Shown here one piece after another: positions 19,313 through 26,960 of a DNA stretch of 26,960 nt (position 1 is the first letter of the stretch; every line of letters starts with the position of its first letter). This stretch comes from Monoraphidium neglectum (lineage: Eukaryota; Chlorophyta; Chlorophyceae; Sphaeropleales; Selenastraceae). The stretch spans positions 1,666 through 28,625 of the forward strand of contig NW_014013225.1 in NCBI RefSeq assembly GCF_000611645.1, read 5' to 3'. Below the pieces are notes generated by a model that ran no database searches, was not told where the DNA came from, and saw nothing but the letters and a program-made list of their open reading frames with translations. The position numbers and the translations under genes are program-made.

Positions 19313-21919
19313 GGGCACGCGCACGCGCACGTGCACGTGCAGGCGCACGTACACGTGCGAGCGCGTACACATGCTCAGGCTCACACACCATGATGGCGTC
19401 GAAGACATTCCAGGGCTGGGAGAGGTACGCAAAGGGGCCCCCCATTGAGAGTATACGCAGCACGCTCTCAACGGTGAACGTGATGTTCAGGGCCAGGTCT
19501 GGCGGGGGTGGGGGGGAGAAGGGGGCGAGTGACAGGAACAAAGATGAGCTTTTTTCGTGCAAATGCGTGCGAAGAGGGGAATGTTGCTGGCCGCCATTGT
19601 AGGTTGTCAAGCGGGCAGCAGCCAGCGCCACACCCACTTGCCACAGGTGCTCCCAGGCGTGCCCTCTGCCGGCGCCCACGTTTCCCCCTTTTTCCGCCCG
19701 CGGCCCCCGATGCCCACCAATCTTCTCGAGTGTCTTGTTCCAGGGGCTTTCTGCACTCTCCAGGGGCCGGAACATGGCGAGAGTCAGGCAGTTGGCAAAG
19801 ATCAGGAGGATCACCCCCAGCTCAAAGTCAGGGTGAGTCGACACAGCCAGCGCAGCACGGCGCAGCGGCCCATAGGCTGTGGCCTCCTCCGCGGGCTGGG
19901 CAGTATCGGGAAGCGCGGCCGCTGGTTCCTCGCCCTTCGGTGTCCCATTTGCAGACTTGGGGGTGATGGACACCTTGTGCGTGTGTCGGGGGGGGGGGAG
20001 GGGGCAGTTGGGGAGTTGGGAGGTTGACAGGCAGGGGTTTGGCGGGAAGTGGAGCCGAACAACGTCAAGGCCAAAGCCTTCGGCTTCAACGGCAACAGCT
20101 GACGGCAACTGCCCCATGGAATTACCACCCCGAGCCAGCCCCGAGGCCCCTCTCTAACTGCAACCCAGCTCGCCGCTCTGCTCGCAACGCACCACTGCCA
20201 CCGCCGCGTCGGCGTCAGGGGTGGCCACAGGCGGAGGCGCAGCCTCTGCCGTCAGGACACCCAGCCGCGGCGTGCCTGCTCGGCTGCCGCCACCCTCAAA
20301 AGACGTGCCAGGTGTCGGTTGAGCGGCAGCGGCCTGGGCGGAGGCCGCTGCGGCCAGGGCCGAGGCGATGTCCAGGGTCCTGAACTGCTGGACCTGTGAG
20401 GTGTCCCCTGGCCCACCCTGGGCTGCTGCAGTGGTGCCGCCAACCTCGTTGCCCCCCTCGTGCAGCAGAGGGGGGTGTGTTGGGGGCCCAGCCGCACCTT
20501 GCGGCGAGCCCAGCGTTTCCGCAATTGCACCAAGGGCTAGAGGGGACACCTGGGATGGGGTACGTGCTGTAGTGGGTTGTTCAGGAAGAGTCTGATGGGG
20601 CCCTCTCGCACCGTATGGGTCCCAGGGGCGCCTCAGGTGCACAAGTAAATGACATTTGCATTGCAAGGCATTGACGCAAGGCACCCTGGCCTTCACCCAC
20701 CTGGGGCCTGCCAGGCGGCGCAGAGGCCACTCGAGCGCCGCGCCAAGCTGTCAAACCAGCTGGCTGTTCCCCTGCCGTATGCGCGCCTGCGGGGCCCTCG
20801 CGGCCGTCGGAGGCGCCAAGGCTTGCGTCCCCCGTGGTCCCAGTGTTGGTGCCAGGGGCAGACGCGATGCCGGCGCTGGTAGTGTTGCGGCGCACCGCAA
20901 GGGCACCACCAGCCGACGCCACAAAGTCCCCCACCAGCTTCTTGATCCTGAGGCCGCCCGCTGCTGCTAGCGCCACAGCGCCTAGCGAGGCCGTCGCAGC
21001 TTCAGAGGCTCCCGCAGAGGTGGGGACCCCAGCCGCTGAGGCCGAAACTGGGCGCACCGCTGCCTGGCCAACGCCTGGCCGTGCCGGGGAGTGGCATGGG
21101 GGCGACACCACGGGCAACGTGCCCAAGTGGCTGGATACCTCATTGGTGTGCACTTTACCATACATAAAGCCACCGTTACATACCCCCTCATAGCCTGCAG
21201 TAGTGCGCATGCCCCATGCACGTCGCTCGCGCACACATGCGTCGCCCGCGCCATGTCCCCCCCCACCTATGCGGCGCTCCAGGCGCTCCAGCAGCGCGTC
21301 CTGCTGCCGCTTCTGGATGAACTCCTTCTGCGTCGTCATGTAGTCGCCCTCCCTGATGAGGGATGCATGGCAACAAGGTATCAGCAGAGTAGGTCAGGAG
21401 GGGTTCCATGGCGGATTCAGGGCAAGCGGGCTGATCAAAACAAGCCCAATGTGCGATCTGAGGCCAGCTGTGTCCACCGCACAGCGCACCAGAGCAGCTC
21501 GTCCTCCAGCGGGTCATCGCCCTGAGTGCCGCGCAGCGCACGATACAGCTCGTGGACATCCCTGCCAGAGAGGGACGGCACACGGCAGGCGATGTATGCC
21601 GCAGCAGCTGCAGCGGCGGCAGCAACAGCAACGGCGCATGCAGCAGCAACTGCGGCGCCATCGACGTTGAGCGGAAGAGCGGCGTGGGCACGTCCAGGAC
21701 TCAAGGCCGTTGCGCCTCAGATTCTCGAGGTGTATCCGACGAAACAGGCCGACCTGTTGGTATTATCGTATGAATCGTGTCGCCGACAGATCGCTCGACT
21801 CACACCCTTCCTCACCCGCCGGCCTGCGAGAGTCCAAACCCTTGGAAGGAACTGAGGTCCTGCGATCCCTGCCTCGTGAGGCGCCTGGCCTCTCCAGGGC
21901 CGTCCTCCTTGTCTTCCAT
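5577..21919 (-). CDS. Four-domain voltage-gated cation (Ca2+-type) channel alpha subunit
   Basis: This is one gene of 48 proposed exons encoding about 2,850 residues. Every exon junction was checked for donor, acceptor and phase, and all agree. The order is an N-terminal region (about 390 residues), four six-helix repeats with Arg/Lys-rich S4 segments and re-entrant P-loops, a very long II-III linker, and a Cav-type C terminus (EF-hand-like domain, PPLGLG, IQ motif). It should conduct cations across a membrane on depolarisation. Green algae keep such channels, including a flagellar Cav in Chlamydomonas, but the location of this one cannot be told from sequence. The P-loop residues read S/E/N/D, so Ca2+ selectivity is not assured. 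The ATG at 21919 is the first after an in-frame stop. The least certain parts are exon 5 (acceptor at 20591 or 20549) and the repeat I S5-P loop (18418-18702). Confidence 0.93.
7413..9212 (-). other. Channel repeat IV (S1-S6, exons 36-42)
   Basis: S1 is in 9212-9113 (FEAAVMSLIIANALLMATTY). S2 is in 8939-8862 (MEYINYGFTCIFISEAILK). S3-S4 are in 8673-8482 (WNRFDLLLVTSSLADMLV, then IQKVMRLLRLARVVKLMRG). S5 is in 8298-8199 (PAFWNVGALLGLLFYIYAYI). The pore helix is in 8048-7954 and the filter in 7822-7772 (LATNDDWTNLFVACLIK). S6 is in 7556-7413 (FFLTFVLLVSIVMLNLFTAV). The filter residue is Asp (TNDDW against TGEAW in Cav1). Confidence 0.9.
7637..7676. repeat. 16-base tandem duplication in channel intron 41
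   Basis: ACTTCCTGGAGAAGCA occurs twice in tandem, followed by a partial third copy (ACTTCCTG). It lies between the filter exon and the S6 exon of repeat IV, away from the splice sites. Confidence 0.85.
9359..9515 (-). other. Channel III-IV linker (exon 35)
   Basis: This is one exon of about 52 residues: VVFFQFSRIRQQSQ, then LTNEQQEWAELSKMVFRLKP. It has the usual short length and the conserved 'L-EQ--W-E' pattern of Cav III-IV linkers. The sodium-channel inactivation motif IFM is absent. Confidence 0.9.
9647..11638 (-). other. Channel repeat III (S1-S6, exons 27-34)
   Basis: S1 is in 11638-11389 (FDYFMFFLIMVNCVSMAYEY). S2 is in 11171-11078 (SDVFFTVAFGLEAVLKIMAF) and S3 in 10918-10847 (VDLLIVVTSVALLVF). 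S4 is in 10719-10646 (ALRVLRAAKPLRALTR) and S5 in 10518-10431 (VSLVVMLFFVIFAILGVQ). The extracellular turn is in 10262-10170 (LFNGKFWSCND). The P-loop is in 10025-9911 (FDHLGNALVSLFVVATLNGY) and S6 in 9766-9647 (FFFFVAFVIVVSYTLLNLYI). The filter residue is Asn (TLNGY against TFEGW in Cav1). The donor at 10169 is GC, not GT. Confidence 0.9.
11639..11940 (-). other. Channel intron 26 carrying the CTG repeat
   Basis: This is a 302-base intron (donor TCAA/GTGGGTGG, acceptor GCCAAAG before ACC TAC ACG; phase 1). Reading on from exon 26 meets a stop inside it, so it cannot be exon. The frame of exon 27, however, stays open back through the repeat as a poly-Leu ORF, which is easy to mistake for coding sequence. 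Confidence 0.8.
11708..11803. repeat. Pure (GCA/TGC)32 trinucleotide repeat
   Basis: The run is 96 bases of uninterrupted GCA on the plus strand, preceded by an interrupted GCA/GCG stretch from about 11674. In the channel transcript it reads (CUG)32. It lies about 70 bases from the acceptor of intron 26. The purity suggests recent or ongoing length change. Confidence 0.97.
11941..14525 (-). other. Channel II-III linker with giant exon 24 (exons 24-26)
   Basis: Exon 24 alone (14525-12563) is 1,963 bases and encodes about 654 residues; other exons average about 140. The content is mostly disordered: runs of Ala, Gly, Ser and Pro, with Arg-rich patches (RQARAQLRHRRTLSLHRSMS) and a Q/E helix near QLAHLLIEEEAQRARQAAAV. 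One more ordered piece reads SYSWREYFETLQLIGLDP. Exons 25 (12380-12280, VKALKRRKEAAL) and 26 (12160-11941) complete it. At about 760 residues it is several times longer than in animal Cav channels. No domain is recognised. Confidence 0.85.
14750..16364 (-). other. Channel repeat II (S1-S6, exons 18-23)
   Basis: S1 is in 16364-16226 (NNLFLAAILGNTIVLAMEYD). S2-S3 are in 16021-15878 (LFCLEFLLKVVGLG, WNIFDATVV), with a short exon at 15702-15655 (SLLELGLSSGSGLSALR). S4 is in 15547-15454 (SLRSLRILKSFRVLRVIK). S5 and the pore helix are in 15298-15131 (AAIVVLLALFWLVFAIVGLH, then TLINSLILNFH). The filter and S6 are in 14911-14750 (TLNMENFEVTMF, then YFIAWIVLGKFILLALFLAV). By position the filter residue is Glu (NMENF against TGEDW in Cav1). 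Confidence 0.9.
16511..17524 (-). other. Channel I-II linker (exons 14-17)
   Basis: The exons are 17524-17456, 17260-17150, 17013-16828 and 16680-16511, about 180 residues rich in Ser, Gly and Thr. The beta-subunit binding motif of animal high-voltage Cav channels (QQ-E--L-GY--W) is not present after S6. The last part (KYSKVLLVTAEEFDLSLESA) leads into repeat II. Confidence 0.85.
17642..19973 (-). other. Channel repeat I (S1-S6, exons 6-13)
   Basis: S1 is in 19973-19718 (LGVILLIFANCLTLAMF). S2-S3 are in 19498-19389 (FTVESVLRIL, WNVFDAIM). S4 is in 19097-18976 (VRALRALRALRPLRTITR, an Arg at every third place). S5 is in 18841-18703 and the extracellular loop, with four cysteines, in 18516-18418. 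The P-loop is in 18242-18130 (FDNVALAVLTVFQCMTLSGW). S6 is in 17956-17884 and 17706-17642 (AYFV, then LNLFLAVLKIKFAKAQALF). The P-loop matches Cav1 repeat I ([20 protein letters not shown]) closely, except that Ser replaces the filter Glu. Confidence 0.9.
19281..19385. repeat. (CGCA)n and alternating CG/CA tract in channel intron 7
   Basis: A CGCA tetramer array (19281-19311) grades into alternating GCGCAC/GTGCAC sequence. It reaches almost to the donor of exon 7 at 19388. It is alternating purine-pyrimidine over most of its length, like the tracts at 1-52 and 4190-4365. Confidence 0.9.
20193..21919 (-). other. Channel N-terminal cytoplasmic region (exons 1-5)
   Basis: The exons are 21919-21816, 21699-21490, 21352-21267, 21074-20701 and about 20591-20193. 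Exon 1 starts MEDKEDGPGEARRLTRQGSQ. Exon 2 has an Ala-rich helix followed by RDVHELYRALRGTQGDDPLE. Exon 3 has a charged helix (MTTQKEFIQKRQQDALLERL) and is probably a coiled coil. Exon 4 carries GGLRIKKLVGDFV, and exon 5 is low-complexity. No catalytic domain is recognised; the region is probably cytoplasmic. Confidence 0.7.
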
Positions 21920-22701
21920 GATCGGCCTCTCAATCCCGCGGTCTTGTCCGCTTAACCATCCATGCCTGGAAAACACGCGCCTTGACTGCTGTCAACAGCA
22001 CACTTTGTGGCTGGTACACAGCTTTCTGCCGTGCTGGGACGACCGGGCTGCGATCTTGACTGGAGTTTGACTCATCTGCTGAGGGCAGCTGGAGTACGCC
22101 GGGCTGCCAAGTCGGCGCTGGCAGGCTTCCTGGAAGTCCACAGAGGTCTACTATTTCTGTAGATGCAATCATATACGTCATAACAAGAAGTAGGCAAAAG
22201 GGTGTAGGGCCCTGGTGACCTGTGCTCAGCCACCAGTCAAGAGATCGCCTTGAAACGTACGGCTGGCCGAGACGGCTTGATCCCCGTTCGTGCCTGGAAC
22301 CACCTCCTTCACACCCTGGAAGCCTCCATCATGGTTCTCTAAGGGCCGCCCGGCGGGCTGGCTGGAACGGCCAGAAGTGCTGCATGGCATAAATCAGTAA
22401 GTACATGGCCACACCGCGCTGGTGTTTACGTCGGCACAGCGGCCTGCAGTGCGTACACGTACGATGTGACAGCGAGATTCCAGGACAATGCGGGTTGCAA
22501 GGACGAGCTTCAATATCATGTGCTGATGTCCGCGCACAGCAGGTCACGCGCCTGCCCACCCCTGGCTGGGCTTGTCAGGTAATCATGCGATCTGCCTGAT
22601 CTTGCAGAGGTCCGCCGCACGTGTGCTTGTTTGGGGCCCTGCTGTGTGCTTTGACTGTGCCGTCACCACGCCATAATCGCGACCTAGAATACTTGGGTAT
22701 A
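21920..22701. other. Intergenic region upstream of the channel gene
   Basis: The region lies between the channel start and the TIC236 polyadenylation motif, so it should hold the channel promoter and 5' leader. Open frames here lack family motifs and a convincing codon pattern. No RNA gene, repeat or recognisable promoter box was found. Confidence 0.5.
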
Positions 22702-22706
22702 TTACA
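22702..22706 (-). terminator. TGTAA polyadenylation signal, TIC236
   Basis: TTACA on the plus strand gives TGTAA on the minus strand, 141 bases beyond the TIC236 stop codon. This matches the chlorophyte polyadenylation consensus and the spacing seen for the PHD gene. Confidence 0.6.
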
Positions 22707-22846
22707 TGGGTGTGTGAAACGCCCCGCGCAAGACTGTAAAACGTGTACCGAGTCTATGGATGGCAATGAAACTTGTGATGTCCCATGAAAGGAGAAGGAA
22801 GCCAGTGAGGAGCGACCACTCACACTCAGCCCGCAGGCCCAGTGCG

Positions 22847-24955
22847 TCACCCGCCCGAATTGGCGGGCGAGCTGGAGAACTGCAGGAGCACGCTCGCCGT
22901 GCGCGCAGCGCCCGCGTTGTGCAGCATCAGCAGCCGCAGCTGCCGCGTCAGGGCCAGGGAGACGCGCATCTCCAGCGCATCGTCCGGCCGCTGCGTCGTG
23001 TGCGACAGCGCCGCGACCAGCCGCCGCCCAAGCGCCAGCTCCACCTCTGTGCCTAGCGCCAGGCTGCGCAGCCACGCCGTCCCGCCACCCGCGCCGCCGT
23101 CCGGTGCGGCCAGCAGGCTGGGCAGCGATGGCGCCGACACCAGCCGCCAGCGCGCGCGGCCGATGGCGCCCTGCGACTCGATCTTGGGCAGCAGGCTGCT
23201 AATGGTGCTGGAGGCCAGTGCGGCCAGGGACAGGCTGCCGTCATCCGCGAGCAGCACGTTGGCCAGCCGCCCCTCAAACAGCCGCGCCACCTCGCTCGCG
23301 CCCAGCACGTCGCCGGCCTCCGCCGCCGCTGCGCCGCCCGGCGCGCCCACGCCGACGCTCGCGCCGCCGGGCGCGCCGGGACCGCCCGCGGAGCCATAGG
23401 TGAGCGTGACGTGCTCGTGCCAGCTTGAGGCGCGGCCCTGTATGAGGGCGCGCAGCTCCTGGCTGGTGAGGGCGATGTCCAGGGCCGGGTCCAGGCCCGC
23501 CTCCGGCGTGAACGTCAGCGTGTTGGGGTGGCCCCGCTCGATGGCAAACTGGGTGGCCACGAGGTTGAGCGCGCCGTTGTCCAGCCGCACCACGCCCGAC
23601 ACGCCCAGGCCGCCGGGCTCCGCGGGGCGGCCGCTGACTGCGAGGCGACCGCTGACGCCCACGTTGAGGACGACGGGGAAGAACGCACGCAGCTCAGGGC
23701 CCAGGCTGACGGCCAGGCCGCTCAGCAACAGGTCGGGCGCGGCCTCCCCGTCGCCGCCGCCGCCCTCGGCCGCCTGGCGCGCGGCATCGGCGTCCTCCTC
23801 CTGTTGCTGCTGTTGCTGCTGTTGCTGCTGCTGCTGTTGGTCTGCGTCGTAATCCTGCGCCAGTGGCAGCAGCAGCTGCGCCGCAGACGCGCCGAGGGGG
23901 TCCAGCGCAGAAGCGGCCTGCGGTGTGTACACAAGCGTCAGCCCGCGAGTATTTTGCGCACCCTGCGTGCATGCGTGCACGTGTGTGGCCTCCATGCCTG
24001 ATTCAGTCAACGCATGCTGGGCCCGTCTTTGAGCATGCCGAGCACACAATTGACCAGTCATGCAGGCAGCAGTCCCCATGCAAGAGGCCCCACCCACTTG
24101 ATCCTGCGCACGCCGCCGCCCCGCCTTGAGGGCTGCAAACGCGCGCGACACCAGGTCCTCATCGCCGCCACGCCCGCTCGCGCCCATTACAGCGTCAGGC
24201 GCAGCCACTCCTGCTAGCGCGCCGCCCCCTCCGCTGCCGCCGCCGCCGCCGCCACCGCCTGCGCCGGCCTGCCCCACCAGGTACACAGTGCCGCGCGACA
24301 GCTTGAGCTCGCCCCCCACCACAGGGGCCGCCAGGCTGCCGTTGACGTGCACCGTCGCGTCCAGCAGGCCGCTGTACGCGTTGCGCACGCGCAGCTCCAG
24401 CCCCGACGCCTCCGCCGTGAGGCCCTCTGAAGGGTGCGGCCCCGCGCCCGCGGCCCCGGCCGCGGCGGCACCGGGGAGCACGGGGCGCAGCGGGATGGCG
24501 CCGTGCAGCTTGATGCCGCCGGTGCGGCCGCTGCGGGCCTCGAGGCCGCGCGCGCGCAGCACTGCGCCATCCATGTCCAGGGAGCCGCTGATGCCGGTCA
24601 GCGGCGCGCGCAGGACGCCGTCGAGCGCCACGACGCCGCGTGACAGGCTCGCACCGCCCGTGAAGCGCGGCGCCGCCAGGGGGCCCGCGACGCGCAGGGT
24701 GATGTTGGCGGAGCCGCCCTCCCACCTGAAGCCCGGGACCAGGCTGCCCACCAGGTCCACGCCGCCGTCCTTGACACTCAGCGACAGGTCCACGCCCTCG
24801 CCAGGGCCGGGCTGCAGCCCCGCAGCCCCCAGCTGATGCTGGTCGCCTGCTGCTTGCGGGGCCGATCGTGTCGTGGATGCCGTCGCAAACTCCGCTTGCT
24901 GCTGCTGCTGTTGCTGCTGCGGTTGTGGTTGTTGCGAACGAGTACCACCTTGGCC

Positions 24956-25019
<64 letters not shown>

Positions 25020-26929
25020 GTCGCAGCAGCCTTGCTGTCTGCGGCTGCGGCAGCAGAGGCGACTGCCTTGGGCAACGGGATCGTGCCGCCGAGCCGCACG
25101 CCCCCCGACCCCTCTGCGGGCGCCACGTCGACGTCGACAGACAGCACCTGATCCGGGGACAGCGCACAGCTGGCCACCGCGCGCGCGAGGCGCGCGCGGC
25201 CGACGGCGCCGTCCATGAGGCGCAGGGAGACGGCGCCGCTGGGGGCGTCGAGGCTGCCGCCCAGTGCGCCCCGCAGGTAGAGCAGGCCGCTGATGGGGGA
25301 GCCTGGCGGTGTGAGGGTGGGGGTTGCGGGCTGGCGGTTTCGTCGTCGCACGAGAGCTGCGCCTACACAATGGGCGGAACCAAGGACATGTGCTCTTGAG
25401 AGCAGGGGGAATCCATCCTCAAAGCCACCCACCGCGCCCGCGACCGGCTCCCCACCAGGCCACGAGCGATGCACGCCGCCCCTGCCCCTCCCGCACTGGC
25501 GCCGCCATCCCACACCCACCCACCCATGAAGGGGGCCAAGGGGTCCTCCTGGCCGGTCCTGGGCCCCGGCAGCCGTATGCCCAGGGAGGCCAGCCGCTGC
25601 TCCAGCCGCGCCCCCAGGGATGCCAGCCCCAGCTGGTGCATCACGCCACCTCCACCCAGCAGGCTGTCGCGCGCGTCCACCGCGGGGGCGGCATGCTGCA
25701 GGCGGAGATGGCGGGTATTCGCAGGTGGGGACGACACCAGCGTGCAGCCACGGGTGCAGCCACGGGTTGGTGGTTGTCGACGCACCCCCGTGCGTGATGG
25801 GCCCCGACTCTGACAGCTGAGCATGCCCCACAGCGCAGCCGGGCCCGTCCCGCCTCGTCTCTCCACAACCCGTACCCACCTGCAGTGCGGGCAGCGCCCT
25901 GTACAGCGGCGCCAGCAGCGCCGCCGGCAGGTCGTCCACCTCGATGCTCGCGTCCTGCCGCGGCCCCAGCAGCTGCCCGCCCGCCGCCAGCGTGGCGCCG
26001 CCGCTGGCCAGGCGCAGCTCTTCAAGGGACAGCCCCTCGGAGCCGTGAGCCACGCCGCGCAGCGCCAGGGCGTCCAGGGTGTAGTCACCCCACCGCCAGT
26101 CACCACCCTTGACGTCAAACTCAACACGCGGCTGCGCGCCGCCGCCGCCCACCGCGGTGACCGACCCCTCCCACCCGCCGCGCAGCTCCTGGAGCCCGGG
26201 CAGCGCGCCGCTGAGCGCCGCGACGGCCTCGGCGGCGGCGGCCGCGGCGGCGCCGTCGGCGCCGGCCGGGGCGGCGGCCTCTGCGGCCACGAGGGCGTCC
26301 ACCTGCGCGCGGAACTCGCGGCCCGCGGTGCACACGGCCGCGGCCAGGCCCGACAGGAAGCGCCGCTTCGCAGCAAACGGGTCCAGCGCCGCCGCGCGCC
26401 GCGTCGCCTGCTGCAGCAGCTGCCCTGCCGGCAGCAGCTCCTCTATGCGCGCGCCCGGCACGCTCAGCACAACGCGCCAGCGGCCCTCCTCCTCCTCGAC
26501 CGCCGCGGCCGCCGCCCCGACGCTGGCCCCTTCGGAGGCACCCCGCTCGCCGCCGCCGCCGCGTGCCCCCGCCGCATCGGGGTGCGCGTGCGGTGGGGGC
26601 TGCGGCGGGGGCGCAAAGCTGTCGGGCAGCTGCAGCCCGGGGGGCAGCACGTACTCTGCCTGTAGCTCGTAGCGGCTGGCCTGCTGACTCAGCGCCGCGC
26701 GCTCCAGCAGCACCACGTCACGCTCCCAGCGCGCCGCCGCGGAGAAGGCACTGCCCCGCAGCCCGCTGAAGCGCGGGGCCGCGACCGACAGGGAGGCGCG
26801 GCCCTGGCGGGCGCCCAGGTCGACGTCCAGCGCTGCGGCGGTGAGGCGGCCGCGCAGGGAGCCCAGCTCCAGCTCGTCAAGGGGCAGGCCCTCCACCGCC
26901 AGCGCCACCTGGCTGCAGCGCTGGTTGAC
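22847..26929 (-). CDS. TIC236: TIC236/TamB-like chloroplast envelope protein, C-terminal part
   Basis: This is the 3' part of the gene; its 5' end lies beyond the window. The exons are 26929-25880, 25695-25524, 25302-24098 and 23962-22847, about 1,180 residues, with phases consistent. TIC236 is anchored in the plastid inner envelope. It spans the intermembrane space to bind the POTRA domains of TOC75, linking the TOC and TIC protein-import machines. Recognisable family segments are APRFSGLRGSAFSAAARWER and YELQAEYVLPPG near the window edge. Near the C terminus are SGVVRLDNGALNLVATQF, FTPEAGLDPALDIALTSQ, the SWHEHVTLTYG strand and IGRARWRLVSAPSLPSLLA. The last 370 residues are the DUF490/TamB domain, ending LLQFSSSPANSGG. 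Poly-Gln and Gly-rich insertions interrupt the less conserved middle. Reading it as one unbroken ORF from 26908 would wrongly include three introns. Confidence 0.9.
23799..23842. repeat. CAG/CAA mixed repeat encoding Gln in TIC236
   Basis: CTG and TTG are interspersed on the plus strand, giving a run of about 13 Gln after DYDAD in the TIC236 frame. The CAA interruptions make it less prone to slippage than the pure repeat at 24958. Confidence 0.9.
24958..25019. repeat. Pure CAG repeat encoding about 20 Gln in TIC236
   Basis: GCT is repeated on the plus strand, CAG on the coding strand. It follows SKAAAT in the TIC236 frame and precedes HGQGGTRSQQ. A shorter Gln run follows at about 24896-24922 (coding CAG/CAA). 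Confidence 0.95.
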
Positions 26930-26960
26930 CTGGAGGCGTGCGGGGGGAGGTGAGCGGGGC

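Noticed and set aside
22847..26908. A single unbroken 1,353-residue ORF for TIC236
   Set aside because: The frame happens to stay open through three introns. Stretches at about 25303-25523, 25696-25879 and 23963-24097 have no family similarity and are bordered by good splice sites in matching phase.
1..26960. CRISPR arrays, tRNA or rRNA genes, bacterial operons
   Set aside because: The tandem repeats seen are simple microsatellites or degenerate arrays without regular spacers. No tRNA cloverleaf arms or rRNA core sequences were recognised, and genes are intron-rich eukaryotic ones.

Overview
The window looks like nuclear DNA of a unicellular green alga (chlorophyte). The evidence is GC-rich sequence, many short exons with GT-AG introns, CA and CAG/CTG microsatellites, TGTAA polyadenylation motifs downstream of two stop codons, a plastid-envelope protein of the plant lineage (TIC236), a DUF1664 protein, and a four-domain voltage-gated cation channel, a family that algae keep and land plants lack. 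All gene models were built by hand from reading frames, splice signals and family motifs; no search was run.

Layout. (1) 1-1500: a minus-strand gene for a small protein with a coiled coil and a C-terminal PHD finger. (2) 1139-1998: degenerate remnants of a pogo/Tigger-like DNA transposon, one of them inside the proposed PHD-gene intron. (3) 2000-3069: no recognised gene; holds telomere-like repeats. (4) 3070-5197: a plus-strand DUF1664 gene (membrane segment plus coiled coil). (5) 5577-21919: one very large minus-strand gene, modelled as 48 exons with consistent phases throughout (about 2,850 residues). It encodes a four-repeat (6-TM x 4) voltage-gated calcium-channel-like alpha subunit with an EF-hand-like domain, a 'PPLGLG' segment and an IQ motif. 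(6) 22847-26929: the C-terminal 1,180 or so residues of TIC236, the TamB-like protein of the chloroplast inner envelope, on the minus strand and running off the right edge.

The genes do not form a functional operon; they are independent nuclear loci. The most notable point is the channel's selectivity filter. By alignment to animal Cav P-loops it reads Ser/Glu/Asn/Asp in repeats I-IV, not EEEE (Cav), DEKA (Nav) or EEKE (NALCN). Other points are a pure 32-unit CTG repeat (sense strand) in a channel intron, a GC-AG intron in repeat III, a II-III linker of about 760 residues largely encoded by one 1,963-base exon, and long poly-Gln insertions in TIC236.
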